Source of the DNA: Pelargonium cotyledonis
Taxonomy: Eukaryota; Streptophyta; Magnoliopsida; Geraniales; Geraniaceae
Direction of reading: 5' to 3'
DNA: 22,275 nt
Assembly: GCA_036897625.1 (NCBI GenBank)
Contig: JAYMTA010001032.1
Coordinates: 1-22,275, forward strand
Made by a program: the position numbers and the translations under genes
Notes under the pieces: generated by a model
Seen by the model: the letters and a program-made list of their open reading frames with translations, nothing else
What the model was told of the DNA's origin: nothing
Databases searched by the model: none
In this document: piece by piece, positions 10,504 to 19,667 of the stretch
Layout: the number at the start of each line of letters is the position of its first letter
Position numbering within the stretch: the stretch's first letter is position 1

Positions 10504-13500
10504 ATGAATAGGTACGGACGTTTGCTCGCGTTTAAGCTAACTGTTAACTCATGTTTCTTAGCTTCTGTTTGTTTCCCTGGAAAATTCTCTTTGTTAATTT
10601 TCCTGTAATATTCTATTTCCTTGAATTTTTCTCCGAAGAATTGTTTGTTGTACCTAGTTGCTACAATCTAATGGATTGTCTGCTGAGATCAGGACGATAG
10701 CGAGAAGGCTTGCTGCAAACGCTTACGCATTGAGAATTCCACGAAAAGCTTTCAGCAGCCAAGCACCGGGAAATGATGTTTCCTCAGTTCCTACTTGCCC
10801 TAGACATGTAATTTCTCTTTCACCATCCAGATCACGGATGCATAATTTCATTTTTAATTGTTTAATTAGTTTCTTCTCAGAATCAGAGTTTTAGAAAATT
10901 GATTCTATTTGGTTTGCTGCACTTCATTTGTGTTTCGTAGTTATATGTTAGTTGATGCCATTCTTGTAGCACCCATGTTTCGAAATTTGATGTTATAAGT
11001 AGTAGATTGTTTAGTTATATGAAGTTCTGTTTTTATTGAGTGAAGTAATATTGGATCTTATCCTTTTGCTTTGATACTAGGAGCATGAGGTGACACAGAG
11101 TTTAAAAAATGATGGTCAACTATATGATGTTGCTATCGTTGGAGGAGGCATGGTTGGCATGGCCCTGGCTTGTTCCTTGGGTAGGTGATATACTGATATA
11201 TTGGGTTTGTATGAGTTTATGTAAGATAACATCGATGCACTTGAACCTATTTGCTGCCTAGTTATGAATATCTGTATTGTGTTTTCATTTGGATTATGGT
11301 ACTCTATAATCATGGACTATATTATTGGAGAACAGTAATTGGCAGCATGGTACCTTGTCAAATTCATTGTCTTTATTGTGGTCTTTGTTTTGTATCTACT
11401 TCAAGATTTGTGTCTATTGGTCAAATATGAAGTATACTAATTTTCCCGATAACATCAATTAAAACTGTGCTTTACATGTGTCGCCTCAACTTCTCCCAAA
11501 GTTTGGTTTGTGCAATTCATGTACGCTTGGCCTAATTGCCTAAAGAATGCTCACCCCTTACATGATAGGTTTTTGCTTAGCAAAAGGTCCACAAACAGAT
11601 TTTCTAACTGTAAATTTGTTGTGCATAGGATATATGTCATATTTAGAGGAAATTTGTTGAGTATTTCCAAAGAGTTTGTTATGTATTGAAACTGTAAGGT
11701 CTTAAGACTTCTCTGCGTGTGTTTTCCACATTCTATTTTCATTAGGGATGCACCAGACCTTAGTTCTCCCATGGCATGTGATTTAAAGTGTATTTAACAA
11801 AACAAAACAAAACAAAAAGGAAGGATTACTAGTTTTATCTTTTCAACTTTTTTGTTAGCAGTTTTGTCTATTTAACTGTTGTCTTCTTTATTATGTCTTT
11901 TCAGCAAGTATGCCATTGACGAAGCAGCTGAATGTCGCTATCATTGATAGCAATCCTGCTTTACAGAATAAACTAATCATTAAGAAAGAAGACCCCCCAG
12001 ACCCAAGGGTCAGTACTGTTACTCCTGCAACCATATCTCTATTCAAAGGTATGAAGTATGAAGTATGATAACTTTGTTATGTTTGGTTTCATTTTATTTA
12101 AGCTTTGAGTTATCTCCCCTGCACATGCACTTTTGTGATATTTTGGTACCTTTAACAATGATTGTATCATTTGTAGATGTTGGTGCATGGGAATATGTTC
12201 TCCAGAATCGACATGCATTTTTTGATAAGATGCAGGTGATAATTCTTTTCCTTTTTTCTCTGCACTCTTGCTAATTCCCCTTTTCATGATTTATTTTGGT
12301 TATTGATTGGATTTCTTCCCATGATATTTAGAAAATGGTAATACATTCTGTGTTATTTTGAACTCTAATGGTATGCCATTAATTTTATCTTTGTGCTGGC
12401 TCTTTGAAGATTTTTTTTTCATTTTATCAAGTTTTGGCGTTTTGGATCTATAATGGATGTTAGAAGAATTTCACTAGATTAATCAATATAATCAAGGCTT
12501 TATGATAGATTCTCAATTTGCAATGTTGTTGTGAAATTGAAATGGCTTGGTGAATAGAATATAGAATAATGAATTAAAATGCTTTAAAAAGTTGAAGATC
12601 TATAATTAGTTGAAGACTCATTGAGAACATTGGTCTAGGAGAAGTATAGAGGGGTATGGGTTCAAACTATTTTCTATTGAAATGGATCCTTGGGCCATGA
12701 ACTGCATTTCTCAATGGCACACTGCATTTCTCAATGGCACACTGCATTTCTCGTGTTCTGCCCATATCCTCTGCCATGAAACTATGAAAGGTTGTTGAGT
12801 TCATTTTCTGTTTTCCTTCGGCCTGGAATATAATTTTACTGCTAATTTCTTACTGTTACCAGGTCAACTTATCATTCACCAGCTTTTGATTGATTAACTA
12901 TATTCTCTTTGATGAACTATGTGCAGTATTGTTGTTTGCTTATCCTGTCTCCTAATTTCCACACTTCCTTTTCATTTGAAGACATTTAACCTTTGAATGC
13001 AAAATTAATCAACTGTTTCACCTATACCTTTCTGGTCTTATATAGGTTTGGGATTATACTGGCTTAGGATACACTAGATATGAGGCGAGAGACATAAACA
13101 AAGAAGCGTTGGGGTATGCAAACAAAAAACTGGAAAAGGAATATCATTTGGTAATCTTGTTGTAGTTGATTATGGCATATGCTGACTTCGACTTGTGATT
13201 TAGGTGCGTGGTGGAGAATAAGGTGCTTCATTACGCTCTACTGTCATGCATGCAGGTATTCACCATATTGATCGTTTTGAAAACTGTATATGTGGGAACT
13301 ATTGTTGCTAAAGTATAAGTCATAATTTTTTTTAATACCAGGCAATTAGACTTAACTCAAACCTCTTGTAAGCTGTTATGTCTTCAGTCGTTAATAAAGC
13401 ATTCTTCTCAAGGGTTGAAACGTCTTATTTCTGTTGCAGTACACTTCAATAAGTTACTGTCTTTGCGTACGAAAAAGATTGTAATTGTTAAAGAATATAC

Positions 13501-15392
13501 CTACATCATGCCTTTCTGCATATAATTTTACTGTCTCTATTCTCTTTCATATGTAGATTGCGACAGAATGATGTAATGTTCATGTCCTGATTCCAGTATA
13601 TTGTGTAGATAATTAGCAGGATACATTCTTTCTTCCCTTTTGCTTGCTAGTAAATGAACCCTGCATTCATTTTGCCTATATTTCATGTAATGTGATTTGA
13701 ACTTATTTAAGCAATCCTACATGCTTTCGTAATTGAAATAATGTGACCTTTTCAGAATACAGAAATTCAGAAGACAATTTACTCTTCCAGATTGACTTCA
13801 ATGGCAGTACATCGTAGCTCTTCATCCACTAGCTCTTCATCAACAACAACATTGCACAATCAGGGAAATTTAGCAAAGCTGGATCTGAGTGATGGCAGTA
13901 GCCTATATGTGAAGTTGGTGGTAAGTTTAACTTCTATGGTTTCTATATTAATGTCACTCCTTTTCATGAAAAATGGGATTAGAAAGTATCCGATATTAAT
14001 ATATTTTATGGGTAAAAGCTACTTGGTAAAATTGTCATCTATACAACTTTAATTTGTGTTAAGTTGCAAAACTATCCTGGCAGGTTGGATCTGATGGAGG
14101 TAAGTCACGCGTTAGGGAATTAGCAGGATTCAAAACCACTGGATGGAACTATCCACAAAATGCCATCATTTGTACAGTGGAGCACACTGTAGAAAATCAA
14201 TGTGCATGGCAACGTTTTCTACCTGCTGGTCCAATTGCACTTTTGCCGATTGGTGATAAGTTTAGCAACATTGTTTGGACCATGAGCCCAAAAGAGGCCT
14301 CAGATTGTAACTCAATGAAGGAGGATGATTTTATTAAAGCTGTGAATCATGCTTTGGACTACGGGTATGGTCCCCACCCTAAGTCAAGCTTACTGGGTGA
14401 TGGAGACATATTTTCTTGGCTTAGAGCAGATGCAACATCATCAGCTAAAGAGAGTTTTGAAGTTCCTCCAAAAGTGGTGAAGTTGGCGTCCGCAAGAATG
14501 GTATTTCCGTTGTCTTTGAGGCATGCCAATGACTATGCATCTAATCGTGTTGCTCTAATTGGAGATGCAGCACACACTGTTCATCCTTTGGCTGGTCAAG
14601 GAGTTAATATGGGTTTTGAAGATGCATTTGCTCTGTCAAAAGTCATTGCTGAGGGTATTGCAGTAGGGACTGATATTGGCGAGGTATGCAGTCAACCTGA
14701 TCTTTTTCATTAATTTTCAATTATGTTATCTTCAAGTATGTCATAGTTGTTTATGATTCAGTTGTTCTGATTCTGAAGATCATTTCCATGTCACAAGTGT
14801 CTCGAATAATTTCTTGAGTGCCTTATGGGTCCTTTTTGCACCTTTAGTCCTAGAATTTTATTCTATGGACATGTCTCAAGTGTCGAAATCCGCCCTATTG
14901 CAATGCCTATTCACTGTTAGCTACTTAAAATTGAAGCATATATGATAACTGTATCAATTTTGTCCATGTTTGAATGACTGACTACTAAATGGAGAAGGTT
15001 CATTGTCTAAGAGTACTCTATTGCCTCAAGGCCATCCGTTGTTGTTGCAGTTGATGCAAATTTTAGAAACGCCTTGATCAAACCATTGATACGAACAAGG
15101 CGCCATTCGAGCAATAATTTGTTGCAGTTCATGCAAACTGTACCAATATTTATGATTATTGGTCACCATTTTGATAGACGGGATTCTATATGTGCAGGTA
15201 TCACTCTTAAAGAAATATGAAGCAGAAAGGAAACCGGCAAATATTATGATGATGGCTGTACTGGACGGGTTTCAGAAGGCATATTCCGTTGATTTTGGAC
15301 CTCTTAATGTATTGCGAGCTGCTGCATTTAACGGGGCACACTACATCTCACCACTCAAGAGAAGTATCATTTCATATGCATCAGGGGAGTAG
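10504..15392 (+). CDS. COQ6: Ubiquinone biosynthesis flavin monooxygenase COQ6, mitochondrial
   Basis: FAD-dependent ring hydroxylase of coenzyme Q synthesis (UbiH/COQ6 family), acting at the matrix side of the inner mitochondrial membrane. Exons: 10504-10511, 10693-10807, 11081-11180, 11905-12048, 12177-12235, 13046-13113, 13204-13255, 13756-13920, 14084-14683, 15198-15392. All frames join with GT...AG borders to 501 aa, close to the family's usual length. Seen: an Arg-rich presequence starting MNRTIARRLAANAYALRIPR with few acidic residues; the dinucleotide fold VAIVGGGMVGMALACSL (GxGxxG at 62-67); the DG motif VGSDGGKSRVRE (238-249); the second FAD motif GDAAHTVHPLAGQGVNMG (397-414); and the C-terminal YEAERKPANIMMMAVLDGF. 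A Ser/Thr-rich insert occurs at about 203-216. The first exon is the least certain part: only with an acceptor at 10691-10692 does ATGAATAG join in frame. Otherwise the gene looks intact. Confidence 0.92.
12701..12752. repeat. 20-bp tandem repeat, 2.6 copies, in COQ6 intron 5
   Basis: ACTGCATTTCTCAATGGCAC occurs twice exactly (12701 and 12721), followed by its first 12 bases at 12741. It lies in the 810-bp intron between exons 5 and 6 and has no evident effect on splicing. Confidence 0.9.
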
Positions 15393-15459
15393 AAACTGCC
15401 ACTTTTTTCTTGAGCCTATGTAAGTATTCCTTGAAATAACAGTTGTAGATTGTTAGAAA

Positions 15460-15465
15460 AATAAA
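15460..15465 (+). terminator. Putative poly(A) signal of COQ6
   Basis: AATAAA lies 68 bases after the COQ6 stop codon in an AT-rich 3' UTR. Position is the only support. Confidence 0.4.
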
Positions 15466-16242
15466 CAAAACCTTGGTTCATGTGTAAATGATTAAACCCA
15501 TTTTGGGAGAGATTTAAATACATGTCTTTTTCTAAAGACTTGGTATAATTTTGGATCATGAAATTGTTGCAGCTAAAGATAATTGAACATGCTCACCATA
15601 TTTAGTACAAAAATGTATCTCGAATCAGATGAGCCATTGCCCGGGATGATAATCCACTATGCACTTGTAGTAGAACTACAGTTTAGATGCCGGGTGGGAC
15701 ATATTCAGAGCTGCCAATTTGGGTCTGAATCCGGTGAGTATCTGTCTCTAACCCAACCCGAAGTTGTGCGTGTCGGGTAAACCCGCAAAATCAGTGTATT
15801 TTATGTCTAAAATTCAAAACTTGACTCGTCTTGACCAATCAGAAAAACCCTTTAGGGTTTGGTTAGAGTTCAACTTCCCGACTCTAACCCGAATTGACCC
15901 TAGATTTGTAAGCGCTAGGCTATTGGACGCATATGATACAATATCTATTGCTCCAATTTCTAGCTGAGCTACACCATTTTTATTGGAAGCTATGTTTTTG
16001 CCAAACAACAACAAGACAAATCTACCGCAAATTTTACAACGTCATTGCTCTGCAAACTTTAACAACACTTGCAATTTGTTATTTACAAATTCAATAAATT
16101 ATCGCCACTTTAAAAATCAAAAGCAAATCGTAATCGTACAAAAATCCTAACCGAATTTCAAAACGACAAGAGAAATTTCGTTCATCGAATTAAAAGAGCT
16201 AGGGGGTTTTATCAAATCCAAAAGTATAGGGGAAAAAGTGTA
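15466..16242. other. Intergenic spacer between COQ6 and the SDI gene
   Basis: No coding frame is convincing. About 15680-15960 is GC-richer and repetitive, with CCCAACCCGA, TCGGGTAAACCCG, AAACCCTTTAGGGTTT and a 9-bp inverted pair GGTTAGAGT/ACTCTAACC. It looks like a decayed element of unknown type. The remainder is AT-rich. Confidence 0.5.
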
Positions 16243-16266
16243 AATTGAACTTGGTAAACAAACAAG

Positions 16267-16348
16267 TTGAACCTACGTATGACTTTCCGGATCCCAACAT
16301 TCATAAAACCAGAATGAACAGTGCACGTGTCGACTGCTTGTACGTGTC
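16267..16348 (+). promoter_or_regulatory. Distal promoter motifs of the SDI gene: EIL-like core, G-box and two ABRE-type words
   Basis: TTGAACCT at 16267-16274 repeats the core of the UPE-box found 130 bases downstream. CACGTG (G-box) is at 16324-16329 and is part of the first of two ACGTGTC words (16325-16331, 16342-16348) spaced 17 bp apart. Paired ACGT-core elements are typical bZIP/ABF sites. Presence is seen; function is inferred. Confidence 0.5.
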
Positions 16349-16392
16349 AACAGAAGCTGTCCTTGTAAACATTACAGAGCAAATCCAATCGG

Positions 16393-16427
16393 CATTGAAC
16401 CTGGACACACAAGACGTCCAGGTTCAT
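16393..16427 (+). promoter_or_regulatory. UPE-box-like sulfur-starvation element with inverted EIL/TEIL half-sites
   Basis: CATTGAACCTGGACACA (16393-16409) matches 16 of the last 17 positions of the UPE-box consensus, which as I recall it ends CATTGAACCTWGACRCA. That element was defined in sulfur-responsive promoters and binds EIN3-like (EIL) factors. Ten bases of it, GAACCTGGAC (16397-16406), recur as a perfect inverted copy, GTCCAGGTTC (16416-16425), 9 bases away. The inverted copy extends to AGGTTCAT (16420-16427), which on the minus strand is ATGAACCT, a full TEIL-type site (AYGWAYCT). The block ends 115 bases before the ATG, a proximal promoter position. The downstream gene being SDI-type makes a SLIM1/EIL3 target very plausible. 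Confidence 0.7.
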
Positions 16428-16542
16428 CTCTCCCACCACACCTCTCCATATTCTTTCAAAATTCTCACAAATACAAAATCCATCTCCTCAAAAATCAATC
16501 CTCTCCTTCTTCTTCAATCTTCCCATTGATTCAAACAAAAAG

Positions 16543-18710
16543 ATGAGCCCAAGAAAAGGAGAGAAACAAGAATCGTACCATGTTGTCCACAAGCTCCCTT
16601 CTGGGGACAGTCCTTATGTAAGAGCCAAGCATGTTCAGGTACCATTTTTGTTTTTGTTTTGTACATTAAAAACTGGGTTTCTCATAGTTTTAGCCAGAGT
16701 AGACTCAAGCATGTTCATCAATTGTTGATATTATTTATGATTGGTTTTTGATGTTTTTAGCAGAAGCTAGTAATTGGTAAAGTTAATTGCCAATTTGTAG
16801 GAATTCATTCAAGTGGTTGCTTTGTTCTTCTAAATTACAAATTTACATGCAAAAAGACATATGATTAGCTATGGGAGGACTTGTATTGTTATTATTGACA
16901 CATATTACAAAATTTGTCACTGAAAATGCTTGGTAAAGTTAGCTCTAAAATAGATATTGTAGCGATGGAAACTGTTAGATAACTAATTCAACTAAAAGTT
17001 TGATTCTTCTGGACTCGGCTCAAAAAAAGATAAAGGATATGATTTGAACACCTGACCTGTCGGTACCAAAGCTCTGATACATGTTAGAGAACTAAGTCAA
17101 TTAATTTTTTTTAAACTTTTAAACTGATAAATGGAATCCTCATTTATATATATTTTTAATATTATATTCCAACCAAGTGGTTAAAACGTTTTAGATTTCT
17201 TCTGAGTTCTCAAGTTCGAGCCACTTGTCGATTGTGGGGTGGGGTTTAGGGCCACTCTCCTTATGAAAAGTGAGAAACATTGTTACTTTGAGTATGATGT
17301 CCTGTTCCTGATAAAAAAAAAAAAAAAAGAAACTACTATTCAATGAATTTTTTTTACAATTTGGCAATTTTCTGTCTTCCCCAATTTGCTACACTAATGG
17401 TTCTCTTGTTATGGAGCAATATGCTTATTTGTTTTCAAAATTAATGTGTGTGTCTTGTGATGAACTTCAGTTAGTTGAGAAGGATCCTGTGGCAGCAATA
17501 GCTTTGTTCTGGAAGGCTATAAATGCAGGAGATAGAGTTGACAGTGCCCTCAAAGACATGGCAGTTATTATGAAACAGCAAGATCGAGCAGAAGAAGCAA
17601 TTGAAGCTATAAACTCTTTCCGGGATCGCTGCTCCAAACAAGCCCAGGAGTCCCTAGACAATGTCTTAATTGACTTGTACAAGGTACCGTTACGGTTTGC
17701 TTTTGCTCTATCTCATGTGTGAATGATTAATCAGTCTGATATCCACATGTTTTTTCTTGTGTCTTTGTTCGCTTTGTCGCCTTCTCAAACTTGTGACCTA
17801 TTGAACTCTTCATTGTTTATTGGTACATTTATAGCATTCAAAGCTTAGGGCCTGTTTAGTTACGAAGTATTTCTCTAGTTTTCCAGGAAACTTATTTAGT
17901 TGCACAATTTTCGTTGTCTACTACTAAATGTCCCCTTAGATTCTCTATCTCTACTACAACTGTTGTTCACTTTGGTAATGTTTATCGTAAACCCTGCAGA
18001 AATGTGGGAGAATTGACGAGCAGATAGAGTTGTTGAAGCAGAAACTTTGGATGATTTATCAAGGAGAGGCATTCAACGGGAAGCCTACCAAGACAGCACG
18101 TTCTCATGGAAAGAAATTCCAAGTCACCATCAAGCAAGAAACCTCAAGAATACTGGTAATAAATTCATTCCCGTGTTTAGTTAAACGCTATTGTTTAATC
18201 GAGCTATCCTCCAATGCTTCTATGGCTCTCTATACCTTGCGATTGTCATTACAAAATTTCCTGAACCGAGAGCACGCAATGCTGTGACAGGGGAACTTGG
18301 GATGGGCTTATATGCAACAAAAGAACTACATGGCGGCAGAGATAGTTTACAGAAAGGCACAGTTAATTGACCCCGACGCGAACAAGGCGTGCAACTTGTG
18401 CCTGTGCTTGATTAAGCAAACGCGATACGCTGAGGCAAGGGCAGTTATTGAAGGCATATTTCAGGGCAAGTTGTCAGGATCGGATGATCCCAAGTCAAGA
18501 CAGCGGGCCGAGGATTTGCTGCAAGAACTAGAGCCATGGCAATCCGTGGAGCCATTGTCGGGCAATTCGGGCGCAATGAGCTTAGAAGATGCCTTTGTTG
18601 AGGGGCTTGATCAACTAATGAATCAGTGGACCACATACAGTAGCAATAGGTCAAGGAGACTACCCATTTTTGAAGAGATCTCTCATCACAGAAATCAATT
18701 GGCTTGTTGA
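16543..18710 (+). CDS. SDI2: SULFUR DEFICIENCY-INDUCED-type TPR protein (SDI1/SDI2, MS5 family)
   Basis: Exons 16543-16638, 17471-17683, 18000-18155 and 18291-18710; every junction is phase 0 with GT...AG borders; 294 aa, near the about 300 aa of Arabidopsis SDI proteins. Seen: N-terminal YHVVHKLPSGDSPYVRAKHV, then TPR-like helices (WKAINAGDRVDSALKDMAVIM; AEEAIEAINSFRDRC), the family block YQGEAFNGKPTKTARSHGKK in exon 3, a canonical TPR NLGWAYMQQKNYMAAEIVY at the start of exon 4, and the conserved end RRLPIFEEIS...RNQLAC. Arabidopsis SDI1/SDI2 are induced by sulfur shortage and restrain MYB28-driven glucosinolate synthesis; in a plant without glucosinolates the partner must differ. The UPE-like promoter agrees with sulfur control. 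SDI1 versus SDI2 is not settled by sequence; I prefer SDI2 because of the ankyrin neighbour. No signal peptide, so nucleo-cytoplasmic. Confidence 0.88.
17030..17100 (-). repeat. tRNA-like/primer-site-like fragment in SDI intron 1
   Basis: On the minus strand the segment reads TATCAGAGCTTTGGTACC, then CAGGTCAGGTGTTCAAATC. TATCAGAGC resembles the initiator-Met tRNA primer-binding word (TGGTATCAGAGC) of plant LTR retrotransposons, and GTGTTCAAATC resembles a B box. It may be an LTR-element scrap or a SINE-like fragment. No LTR pair is visible. Confidence 0.35.
17169..17328 (+). mobile_element. tRNA-derived SINE, copy 2, in SDI intron 1
   Basis: It starts with an A-box-like ACCAAGTGGTTAAAACG (17172), then a B-box-like AGTTCGAGCC (17213). 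The 3' body has ATTGTTACTTTGAGTATGAT and GTCCTGTTC and ends in a 16-base A run (17313-17328). The body matches the copy at 2521-2679, with this one better preserved. It is inserted 142 bases before exon 2 in the gene's sense direction; splice sites are untouched. A target duplication is not clear. Confidence 0.75.
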
Positions 18711-19050
18711 TTTTTCTTCTTGGCATTGTTCAGTTTTGACCGGTGTGTGTGATAGAGATGTGTATTTTTGTTATTTTTTACATGCTGTTGGGGCTATGCT
18801 ACATAATTTCTCAGCCTGTCATTTTTAAGTAGTAGAGTTTGAAGAAATAATTGTAGAAAGATGTATCATCAATATATTTTTGCAGTCCGTTTTTATGAAT
18901 TCTTTAAAGACACGTGCTTTTAAAACATAGGGGATCATATATTTTTGCCCAAGTATAGGGTATTATTGTAATTACCTCTAAATTGATTCTTAATTTTGCG
19001 CTAATGAGCCATTCACCAATTTTAAAATCATCAATAACATTTTGAGAATA
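18711..19050. other. 3' UTR of SDI gene and spacer
   Basis: AT-rich sequence without a convincing frame; AATAAT near 18846 may serve as the poly(A) signal. Confidence 0.4.
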
Positions 19051-19183
19051 AGGAATCTAAGTCAAACATTTTATGGCTTAAATTAATCCAAATTAATGAG
19101 GTCCGAATTCATGATTTTTAACGAGGTGTCATCACCTCATTCATGGATTAGCCTAAATCAAATAAATCTTGGTTTAGAATCCA
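19051..19183. repeat. Degenerate foldback (long imperfect inverted repeat)
   Basis: The left arm AGGAATCTAA...GGCTTAAATTAATCCA...AATGAGGT (19051-19102) pairs with the right arm ACCTCATT...TGGATTAGCC...TTTAGAATCC (19134-19182). AATGAGGT/ACCTCATT is perfect. Within the loop GAGGTG/CACCTC (19123-19138) makes a second hairpin. This is the shape of an old MITE; a small-RNA hairpin is less likely given the mismatches. Confidence 0.45.
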
Positions 19184-19667
19184 CAATTCATAATTGCCCA
19201 AGAGCTCAAGTTTGAGGAAAAAAAAAGATAAAAAATCACGCTATTGTGGTGAGATCAAGCATGCATCACGCTTTGTTTGTTTCGAAGATTTTTTGAGATT
19301 CGGTTACGTGATTTTGTGTCGTTACAGCTCGTATATCTTTATTGCGATGTTTGATTCATATTACTTGTTAATATAAAGTTTGATTTTAGTTGTTATACTG
19401 AATTCTGATAGGTGAGCTTGCACCAAACATTAATTTTTGTAGAGAAAAGTTAACAACCGTGCCAGTATAGTTACGCTCAAATGCTTTATTTCTATATATA
19501 GAAGACATATGAAACTATTATCGGGACAAATAACTTAAAACACCTGTTTTTCTTGAAGTGTCAAGTTCAAGTCTCCATTATTATGTTTGCTAATAAAAGA
19601 AAAAGAAAGAAAGCAAGTGAAGTGTGACACCACTTATTCTTTCACACTAAGTTGAAGATAAAACTAA
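19184..19667. other. Intergenic, no gene seen
   Basis: AT-rich. The frame at 19194-19376 shows no homology. A B-box-like AAGTTCAAGTCTCC at 19564-19577 followed by an A-rich run could be a remnant of the same SINE family, but the body is missing. Confidence 0.4.

Noticed and set aside
12640-12690. B-box-like GGGTTCAAACT in a COQ6 intron, similar to one near 8282
   Set aside because: Shared sequence is only about 25 bases with no A box, body or poly(A) tail, so a SINE cannot be supported.
15744-15748. GTCTC (SURE-core complement) as sulfur-responsive element of the SDI gene
   Set aside because: A 5-base word 800 bp upstream inside a decayed repeat is expected by chance; the UPE-box is far stronger evidence.
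19550-19620. Third SINE copy
   Set aside because: Only a B-box-like word and an A-rich run are present; the diagnostic 3' body is absent.
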